From NCBI GenBank assembly GCA_934871445.1, contig CAKXBD010000028.1, positions 1 to 18,596 on the forward strand: a DNA stretch of 18,596 nt, in the 5' to 3' direction. The stretch's first letter is position 1, and each line of letters opens with the position of its first letter. This DNA comes from an uncultured bacterium (GTDB lineage Bacteria; Bacillota; Clostridia; Christensenellales; Borkfalkiaceae). The notes under the pieces were generated by a model. It ran no database searches. It saw only the letters and a program-made list of their open reading frames with translations, and had not been told where the DNA came from. This document shows positions 13,389 to 18,596 of this stretch, piece after piece. The position numbers and the translations under genes are program-made.

Positions 13389-14041
13389 CAGTGTTTCGTC
13401 CTCTCCATTAAGATTATTTTTGTTTTTTCTTCTGTCAAATCGTCGCGGGAAAATTCCAAGACATCTCTATGACTGATTTCCGTTTCTTCATCATCGAACA
13501 AGTCAAGAAAATTATCCGCTTTATCGAGATCGAGCGAAAGGCTGCGCGTCTTATAATGCATGGGAATCACGATTTCCGGCATCATTCTGTCTACGTATTC
13601 TTTCGCCAATTTCCCGTCTATCGTATAAGTTCCACCGACAGGAATAAGAAGGATATGCACGGGAAGCAACATCTCCAAAAGCTCCGAAGAGCACTCCTCG
13701 CCCAAATCGCCCATATGGCATACTTCCAATCCGTCCATGCGGAATTTATATATGATATTTTCTCCTCTCTGCCGGCCGCCTTCATTGTCGTGATAGCTTC
13801 TGATTCCCGTGATTTCCACGCCCGGCAACTCATAGAAGCCTTCCTTATCAATTATACGGGGACTCCCGCCGATTGCTCCGACATTATTATGATCGAAGTG
13901 TCCGTGACTTACCGTCACAGCGTCCGCTGTGAGTCCTTTGGGCAAGTCGTACCCGATACCTTTATAGGGGTCTGTGACAATCGTCGTTCCCGTACTCTCG
14001 GTCAATTTGAAACACGAATGTCCCAAATACTGGATTTTCAT
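13388..14041 (-). CDS. MBL-fold metal-dependent hydrolase (UlaG/UPF0173-like)
   Basis: 217 residues, a metallo-beta-lactamase fold. It starts MKIQYLGHSCFKL, the usual opening of the L-ascorbate-6-P lactonase-like/UPF0173 group. Metal ligands are visible: SHGHFDHN (His46, His48, Asp50, His51), His109 and Asp112 in CHMGDLGE, and His162 in IPMHY. Probably binds two divalent metals and hydrolyses a phosphate or lactone ester; the substrate is unknown. GGAGG 4 nt before the ATG supports the start. It overlaps DUF1934 by 4 bp and rho by 1 bp, so the three are one translationally coupled operon. Confidence 0.9.
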   Translation of the reverse strand: MKIQYLGHSCFKLTESTGTTIVTDPYKGIGYDLPKGLTADAVTVSHGHFDHNNVGAIGGSPRIIDKEGFYELPGVEITGIRSYHDNEGGRQRGENIIYKFRMDGLEVCHMGDLGEECSSELLEMLLPVHILLIPVGGTYTIDGKLAKEYVDRMMPEIVIPMHYKTRSLSLDLDKADNFLDLFDDEETEISHRDVLEFSRDDLTEEKTKIILMERTKH

Positions 14042-14442
14042 TGTTCCTCCGAAATTTGTTTGCTTCGCGCGACAAGTTTCAAATGCATCTCTTGTTTTCC
14101 GCTGTCAAATAACAAAGTATATTTCATCGACATCAACAACGAATTTTTTTTGATTACAAATCCGATTTTATGCGTTACCGTCTCCACTTCTCCTTCTGAG
14201 CCCGAAATTCCGATTATTCCTCGGTTTTTCTTACCTTCTTTTAAGAGAAGTCGCAAAATATAATCTCCCTCCCGCGCAACGGTAACCTGCCCGTTTGAAA
14301 TATGGAGACTGACTTTTCCTCCGTTTTCAAAATAGCGCAGCTTTGCAGATTCAGAAAAGAGTTCCATTTCTGCTTCCTGTGAAAAAATACTCTCTTCACC
14401 GTCAACTACGGTCACTATTTTGAGAAAACAAGGTTTCATCAT
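14038..14442 (-). CDS. DUF1934 family protein (YwiB-like)
   Basis: 134 residues, predicted all-beta barrel. Family-like features: GKVSLHISNGQVTVAREGDY in the middle, a TVTHKIGFVIKKN strand and a final KYTLLFDSGKQEMHLKLVAR. In Bacillus the homologue ywiB stands next to argS; its function is not established. Here it begins an operon with an MBL hydrolase and rho. No Shine-Dalgarno precedes the ATG pair at 14442; the promoter gives a leader of about 30 nt. Family call by pattern, function unknown. Confidence 0.82.
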   Translation of the reverse strand: MMKPCFLKIVTVVDGEESIFSQEAEMELFSESAKLRYFENGGKVSLHISNGQVTVAREGDYILRLLLKEGKKNRGIIGISGSEGEVETVTHKIGFVIKKNSLLMSMKYTLLFDSGKQEMHLKLVARSKQISEEQ

Positions 14443-14473
14443 TTCGATAACTGCCGATTATTTTTACTTTAAC

Positions 14474-14508
14474 AACTCTATTATAACAGAGTTTATGAAA
14501 AAAGTAAA
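14474..14508 (-). promoter_or_regulatory. Promoter of the DUF1934-MBL-rho operon with overlapping palindrome
   Basis: TTTACT (14503-14508), 17 bp, TATAAT (14480-14485). A perfect inverted repeat AACTCT/AGAGTT (14474-14479, 14488-14493) is centred on the -10, a suitable place for an operator. No known regulator is suggested by the sequence. Confidence 0.72.
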
Positions 14509-14547
14509 CCCTATTATGCAATATTTTTTGAAAAGAATATAAAAAAA

Positions 14548-15372
14548 TCACTCTTTTCCACTTTTTATCTCTTCTCGCAATAATCTTCCCGTTTTCAGCT
14601 CGGCAGACAAAGTCCTTTCATCGCCTTGAAAAATAGCATCTCTATATACTTTCAGATTTTCAATGAGTCCGTCGAGCTCCGCTAAAATATTGGAACGGTT
14701 ATAGAGATAGAGCTGTGACCAAATACGCTCGTCCACGCCCGCTATACGCGTCATATCTTGAAAACTACCGCCCGTAAAACCTTCGCAGCTTCGAGCTGAA
14801 GGGCTCTTTACATAGGCGCTGGAAACGAGATGCGCAAGTTGAGAAGTCAGCGCGATCTTTTTATCGTGTTCCTCGGCACTACATTCGGTAATTCGGCCAA
14901 AATTCATCAGTTTCGCGTACGCCAATGCTTCTTCTATCGCGCTCTTCTCCGTATTTTGGGAAACGACAACGACAAGATTGGCTCCGTCAAACATTTCCTC
15001 TGAGGAAGACAGTATACCGCTCGTCTCTTTACCCGCCATCGGATGCAGCCCTATGTACCGATACCGGCGGGGAGCGGAGAAAACTGCTCGTTCTATCTCC
15101 GCCTTAATCCCGCAGACGTCTGCTACAAATGCTCCTTCTTTGAACTCCGCCGATTCCAGCAAAGCGATAGCCGAGCGAGGCGGTACGGCCAAAAAAACCG
15201 CGTCGTACTCTGTAAAATTTTCAGCTTCCTCTTGAATATAGCCTTGATTTTTGGCATAGGAAAGGGTCATTTCATCGAGGTCGCTACCCGCGACGAAACA
15301 TCCCGCTTTTCTCAATGCCCTGCAAATCGAGCTTCCAATAATTCCCAGCCCGATGACCGCTGTCTTTTTCAT
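14548..15372 (-). CDS. tyrA: Prephenate dehydrogenase
   Basis: 274 residues. Converts prephenate to 4-hydroxyphenylpyruvate with NAD(P)+, the committed step to tyrosine in the cytoplasm. N-terminal Rossmann motif GLGIIGSS (8-15) and an acidic SDLDE at the end of strand 2. Substrate-site motif GLHPMAGKETSG, then ALTSQLAHLVSSA and GGSFQDMTRIA. No ACT domain or fused chorismate mutase, so it is the short single-function form, probably with little allosteric control. GAGGGG 5 nt before the ATG sets the start. It lies 19 bp after fprA on the same strand and likely shares its mRNA; no other aromatic-pathway gene is nearby. Confidence 0.93.
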   Translation of the reverse strand: MKKTAVIGLGIIGSSICRALRKAGCFVAGSDLDEMTLSYAKNQGYIQEEAENFTEYDAVFLAVPPRSAIALLESAEFKEGAFVADVCGIKAEIERAVFSAPRRYRYIGLHPMAGKETSGILSSSEEMFDGANLVVVVSQNTEKSAIEEALAYAKLMNFGRITECSAEEHDKKIALTSQLAHLVSSAYVKSPSARSCEGFTGGSFQDMTRIAGVDERIWSQLYLYNRSNILAELDGLIENLKVYRDAIFQGDERTLSAELKTGRLLREEIKSGKE

Positions 15373-15391
15373 AAATTCCCCTCGGAATCTT

Positions 15392-16594
15392 TCAGGCCTT
15401 CACCTTTGCGGAGAGGCTCTTTGCAAGCTCCTCGAGCTGCACGAGCTGCTCTTCTTTCAAGGAGGAACGTACGGTGACAGAGATATCCTCAAAAGTACAG
15501 TTTTTCAAGGTAGAAAGTTCCGCTGTCATCTGCGCTTTTGCGGCGGGAGCCCAGCTTCCGTTTTCGATAATCGCAAAATTTTTGTTCTGTACCGCCAAAG
15601 CCTTCATATCTGCAATCAGATTTTTCATGGGAGTATAGATTTCCGCATTATAGGTGGGCGAAGCGAGAACGACGTTTTTGACGCGGAAAATTTCGGAGAT
15701 GAGTTCGGAAACGTGCGTTTTGGAAGCATCGTAAACGCGCACGTCCTTCACCCCGTTTTCCGAAAGCTTGGATGCGAGAATTGCCGCAGCATTTGCGGTA
15801 TGCCCGTACAGGGAACCGTAAATGATGACGACGCCCTTGGATTCTTCTTCGTAACGACTCCACTTGTCATACTTGTCCAAAAAATAAGCAAAATTTTCCC
15901 GCCAAATCAAGCCATGCAACGGACAGATATAGGCGATGTCAAGCGCGGAAAGTTTTTTGAGTGCCATCTGTACCATGGCGCCATATTTTCCGACGATATT
16001 CGTATAATATCTGCGCGCTTCATCCAGCCAGTCGCGATCATAATTCACCTCGTCGCTGAAAAGATTTCCGTCGAGAGAATGGAAAGAACCGAAGGCATCG
16101 GCGGAAAAGAGAATTTTATCCGTCTCGTCATAAGTGATCATGACTTCCGGCCAGTGCACCATAGGCGCAAAATAAAATCTGAGCGTATGTTTTCCCGTCG
16201 TAAGAGAATCGCCTTCCTTAACCGTAAGTGTCTTTACATCCTTAAAGTCAAAAAAGTTGGAAATCATAGTAAAGGTTTTTACATTTCCGACTAATGTCGC
16301 ATCGGGATAACGGCTGAGGACTCCGCGAAGAAGCGAACAGTGGTCGGGCTCCATGTGATTAACGATGAGATAGTCGAGCTTACGGCCTTTGAGCGCAGCT
16401 TCGAGATTGTCAAAGAATTGTTCGGCAATCGCCTCGTCCGCCGTATCGAGCAAAACGGTCTTTTCGTCCGTCAAAAGATAGGAATTATAAGAAACCCCTT
16501 TAGGCAGAGGAAATACATTTTCAAACAGGGCGAGTCTTCTGTCGTCGCCGCCCAGCCACACTACATCTTTCGTAACGTTTCTGATATTGTACAT
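15392..16594 (-). CDS. fprA: Flavodiiron protein (A-type flavoprotein)
   Basis: About 400 residues. Reduces oxygen to water and/or nitric oxide to nitrous oxide, protecting anaerobes; electrons usually come from rubredoxin or F420H2. The N-terminal metallo-beta-lactamase domain keeps all diiron ligands: His80, Glu82, Asp84 and His85 in NHMEPDH, His147 in VHWPEV, Asp166 in SADAFGS and His227 in CPLHGL. The C-terminal flavodoxin domain (from about residue 255) has the FMN loop YGSLYGHTANAA. There is no extra rubredoxin or flavin-reductase domain. Start at the ATG 16594: AAAGGAG lies 11 nt upstream, and a TTG at 16615 would put that site inside the gene. Followed closely by tyrA. Confidence 0.95.
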   Translation of the reverse strand: MYNIRNVTKDVVWLGGDDRRLALFENVFPLPKGVSYNSYLLTDEKTVLLDTADEAIAEQFFDNLEAALKGRKLDYLIVNHMEPDHCSLLRGVLSRYPDATLVGNVKTFTMISNFFDFKDVKTLTVKEGDSLTTGKHTLRFYFAPMVHWPEVMITYDETDKILFSADAFGSFHSLDGNLFSDEVNYDRDWLDEARRYYTNIVGKYGAMVQMALKKLSALDIAYICPLHGLIWRENFAYFLDKYDKWSRYEEESKGVVIIYGSLYGHTANAAAILASKLSENGVKDVRVYDASKTHVSELISEIFRVKNVVLASPTYNAEIYTPMKNLIADMKALAVQNKNFAIIENGSWAPAAKAQMTAELSTLKNCTFEDISVTVRSSLKEEQLVQLEELAKSLSAKVKA

Positions 16595-16654
16595 AAAAAT
16601 AAAAGCTCCTTTCAATCGTCTTTGTCATAAATTCGACATCTTTATTTTTCCTCA

Positions 16655-16683
16655 ATCATACCATATTTATCGAAAAATTTCAA
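16655..16683 (-). promoter_or_regulatory. fprA promoter
   Basis: TTGAAA (16678-16683), 17 bp, TATGAT (16655-16660) with a TG extended -10. Leader about 55 nt. No Fur, PerR or Rex palindrome was recognised. Confidence 0.75.
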
Positions 16684-16714
16684 GCGTTGAGAGTAAAATA
16701 ATCGCATTTTTTAT

Positions 16715-16750
16715 AAAAGAAACCGCAAGCGGGAAATATCCCCCTTGCGG
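16715..16750 (-). terminator. spoIIID terminator
   Basis: CCGCAAG (16744-16750) pairs with CTTGCGG (16723-16729); inner GGG/CCC continues the stem after a G-G mismatch, then TTTCTTTT follows on the minus strand. Confidence 0.8.
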
Positions 16751-16770
16751 CCCTTGAAAATCGGATTGTA

Positions 16771-17037
16771 TTATTCGTCTTCGGTCTTTTCGTTTCTGAG
16801 GTATTTTTGCTTCGTAGCGATACCGCCGCGAATATGGCGTTCGTTCAGATTTCTGTCGGATACAGCCCGCGCCCTTTCGTATAAATCCATGTCAATGTTT
16901 TTCAGGCGTTCGGAAACGTCTTTATGGACGGTAGATTTACTGATATCAAAATGCGCGGAACACGCGCGGACGGTGCACCCCGTCGCTACGATATATTCCG
17001 CGCTTTTCCTCACGCGTTCCTCAATATAATCCCACAA
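16771..17037 (-). CDS. spoIIID: Sporulation transcriptional regulator SpoIIID
   Basis: 88 residues. In Bacillus SpoIIID is a mother-cell DNA-binding protein that activates or represses part of the sigma-E regulon during engulfment. The sequence opens WDYIEERVRKSAEYIV, has the helix-turn-helix HFDISKSTVHKDVSERL (about 36-52) and the basic C-terminal NERHIRGGIATKQKYL, all family hallmarks. The start is taken as TTG 17037, because GGAGG lies 8 nt before it and the family begins here. An ATG at 17061 would place that site inside the gene. A sigma-E-like promoter lies upstream and a terminator follows, so it is monocistronic. Good evidence that the organism is from a spore-forming lineage. Confidence 0.93.
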   Translation of the reverse strand: MWDYIEERVRKSAEYIVATGCTVRACSAHFDISKSTVHKDVSERLKNIDMDLYERARAVSDRNLNERHIRGGIATKQKYLRNEKTEDE

Positions 17038-17071
17038 ACCTTTCGACCTCCGAAAATACATTTATAATCTA

Positions 17072-17101
17072 TATTTATGTCGGATTTTGAAAGGTTATGA
17101 C
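17072..17101 (-). promoter_or_regulatory. Sigma-E-like promoter of spoIIID
   Basis: Minus strand: GTCATAA (17095-17101), 15 bp, CATAAATA (17072-17079). This resembles the Bacillus sigma-E pattern (-35 around KCATATT, -10 around CATACAAT). In Bacillus spoIIID is sigma-E dependent. Match by eye. Confidence 0.55.
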
Positions 17102-17116
17102 CGTTTCGGACAATTC

Positions 17117-18596
17117 TTAACTTTCCGTTTTATAAGGGAGAGGAATGACTTTCGTCACCGTTCCTTCCTCATAGCGGGGAAGTTTTCTCGCCTTAGCGCT
17201 CTGCATGGCAATGGGAATATCCTCGCTGGAAAGCTCGGAAACCGCATTGTTTTTTTGCACTACGGCAAGAGGATAGGGCTTGGTGACATAGCTCGCCGAA
17301 AGCACGTAATCTCCTTCTCTGAGTCCCACGATAATCGAGCCCTTCTTATACCGTCCGGTCGGCTCGATCTGCGAAGAAATCACTTTCTTGAACTTACCTT
17401 CCGACGTGGCTATGATAATTTCGCCCTCGCCGTTGATCTGAGACATGAACGCGACACTATCCCCGTCCCGAAGCATGATTCCGCGGACTCCCGCTGCGAT
17501 TCTGCCCTGTGTAGGAACGTCGTCCTTCTTCGCGTTGAGGCAAATACCGTTCTTCGTGACGATAATAATCGTGTCCTCCTCGCAGCTCTCTTCCTCCACA
17601 GCAATCACTTCGTCTTCTTCGACGAGTTTTACCGCAAGGAAGCTGTCCTTTCTCTGATTATCGTATTCGCTCCATTCCGATTTTTTAATCATGCCCTTCT
17701 TTGTAAAGAACATGAGATTTCCGATCGGGAAGCGCTCTCCGATTTCAAAGAGTGCCACGACCTTTTCTCCGTCCAAGGCATCCTTGGACAAATCTTTGAG
17801 CGAAACGCCCTCATCGGAGAGCTTGCACTCAAAATCGGGAGAATAAATATCCAGCTTATGACAGTTGCCGTAATTGGTAAAGGCAAAAATTCTGCGGTCA
17901 GTGACCGTTTCCAGCTTGCACGCGGCGATGAGCTGGGGCTTGAATTTCCCTTCGAGAGGCTTTTGAAGAGCATCTGCCTGCTTGCCCGTCAAGACCTTGA
18001 ATCTTTCGTCCGCCGTATATACGAGCGTACATTTGACGCCCGGCTGCTTTTCGCTGGCATGAACCAAAAGCGCATCCGCTTCCTCCGTCGTAAACACGAG
18101 CCGCGAATGTCTCGGAGCGGGATATTTGTCCTTGATTTCCGTAATCTCGTCCTTGACGACTTGAAGCTGCAATTCCCCGCTCTTAGAAATCGCCGTAAGT
18201 TTTTTAATGAGTTTTTTCAGCTCTTTGAGCTCTTCCTCCAATTTGAATACTTCCAGCTTGGTGAGGCGTGCAAGACGCAAATCGAGAATTGCTTGTGCTT
18301 GAATTTCCGTCAGCTCAAACCTCGCCATGAGCTTGGACCTCGCGTCCGAAGTGCTCTCCGATTTCTTGATAATCGCAATTACCTCGTCGATATTGCGGAC
18401 GGCGATAATCAAGCCTTCCAAGATATGGCAACGCTGCTCCGCTTGATGCAGGTCGAACAGCGTCCTTCTCAGAACAATCTGCTGCTGATATTTTACATAG
18501 TGGCGGATAATTTCCATCAGCCCCAGCTGTTGAGGCTTGCCGTCGGCAATTACCACCATATTGATACCGAAAGTCACTTCCAAATCGGTGTATTTA
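17117..18596 (-). CDS. parC: Type IIA topoisomerase subunit A (topoisomerase IV ParC-like), C-terminal part
   Basis: About 492 codons; runs off the right edge (the frame continues through KYTDLEVTFG without a start). Subunit A breaks and rejoins DNA; its partner is ParE or GyrB. Visible: the end of the breakage-reunion domain (VTFGINMVVI, then the coiled coil with LTEIQAQAILDLRLARLTKLE, about residues 90-115 of the visible part) and a beta-pinwheel C-terminal domain with repeats such as GRIAAGVRGI and GRYKKGSIIVG. The catalytic tyrosine is outside the window. No QRRGGKG-type GyrA box is visible in the first blade, which argues for a topoisomerase IV/ParC-like protein over gyrase, though lineage-specific GyrA variants exist. 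Stop 16 bp before the spoIIID promoter. Confidence 0.88.
   Translation of the reverse strand, partial: KYTDLEVTFGINMVVIADGKPQQLGLMEIIRHYVKYQQQIVLRRTLFDLHQAEQRCHILEGLIIAVRNIDEVIAIIKKSESTSDARSKLMARFELTEIQAQAILDLRLARLTKLEVFKLEEELKELKKLIKKLTAISKSGELQLQVVKDEITEIKDKYPAPRHSRLVFTTEEADALLVHASEKQPGVKCTLVYTADERFKVLTGKQADALQKPLEGKFKPQLIAACKLETVTDRRIFAFTNYGNCHKLDIYSPDFECKLSDEGVSLKDLSKDALDGEKVVALFEIGERFPIGNLMFFTKKGMIKKSEWSEYDNQRKDSFLAVKLVEEDEVIAVEEESCEEDTIIIVTKNGICLNAKKDDVPTQGRIAAGVRGIMLRDGDSVAFMSQINGEGEIIIATSEGKFKKVISSQIEPTGRYKKGSIIVGLREGDYVLSASYVTKPYPLAVVQKNNAVSELSSEDIPIAMQSAKARKLPRYEEGTVTKVIPLPYKTES

Noticed and set aside
13469..14263. 264-codon plus-strand frame opposite the MBL and DUF1934 genes
   Set aside because: Spans two well-supported minus-strand genes and has no ribosome site; an antisense shadow.
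15353..16294. 313-codon plus-strand frame opposite fprA
   Set aside because: Long, but antisense to fprA, whose complete ligand set is visible; the translation shows no family pattern.

Overview
The window looks chromosomal, from an anaerobic, spore-forming Clostridia-like Firmicute. The evidence is spoIIID, an oxygen-sensitive class III ribonucleotide reductase (nrdD-nrdG), a flavodiiron protein, strong sigma-A-type promoters with 17-bp spacers, AT-rich intergenic DNA and GGAGG ribosome sites. An uncultured gut lineage is plausible, but I cannot fix genus or order.

The right three quarters (about 4.7-18.6 kb) is ordinary core genome, all on the minus strand. In transcription order it holds: a type IIA topoisomerase A subunit (runs off the right edge); spoIIID; fprA-tyrA; DUF1934, an MBL-fold hydrolase and a rho homologue (overlapping genes); nrdD-nrdG under four NrdR-type boxes; a run of PNPOx-like protein, small membrane protein (probably frameshifted), O-antigen-ligase-like protein, SPOR-like membrane protein and a lipid kinase; and tRNA-Thr(CGT) with its own promoter and terminator.

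The left quarter (1-4.7 kb) is accessory DNA ending at the tRNA gene. It holds a hipBA toxin-antitoxin pair (hipA cut by the left edge) and about 850 bp without a clear protein gene. That gap carries two strong plus-strand promoters, each followed by a terminator-like hairpin, so two candidate small RNAs. Next come a 5'-truncated UDP-GlcNAc 2-epimerase, a hairpin-rich segment that may be an oriT, a MobL-like HUH relaxase and a small ribbon-helix-helix protein. No integrase, transposase or CRISPR array is present. The layout suggests a mobilizable-element remnant that cut the epimerase gene beside a tRNA.

The points most worth a second look are: a Rho homologue that keeps Walker A and B but lacks several residues considered catalytic or bicyclomycin-binding in E. 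coli Rho; a relaxase whose well-placed Shine-Dalgarno faces an ATC codon; a promoter nested in the nrdG terminator hairpin; two unassigned small-RNA units; and several genes whose -10 box lies 6-9 nt before the start, suggesting leaderless mRNAs.
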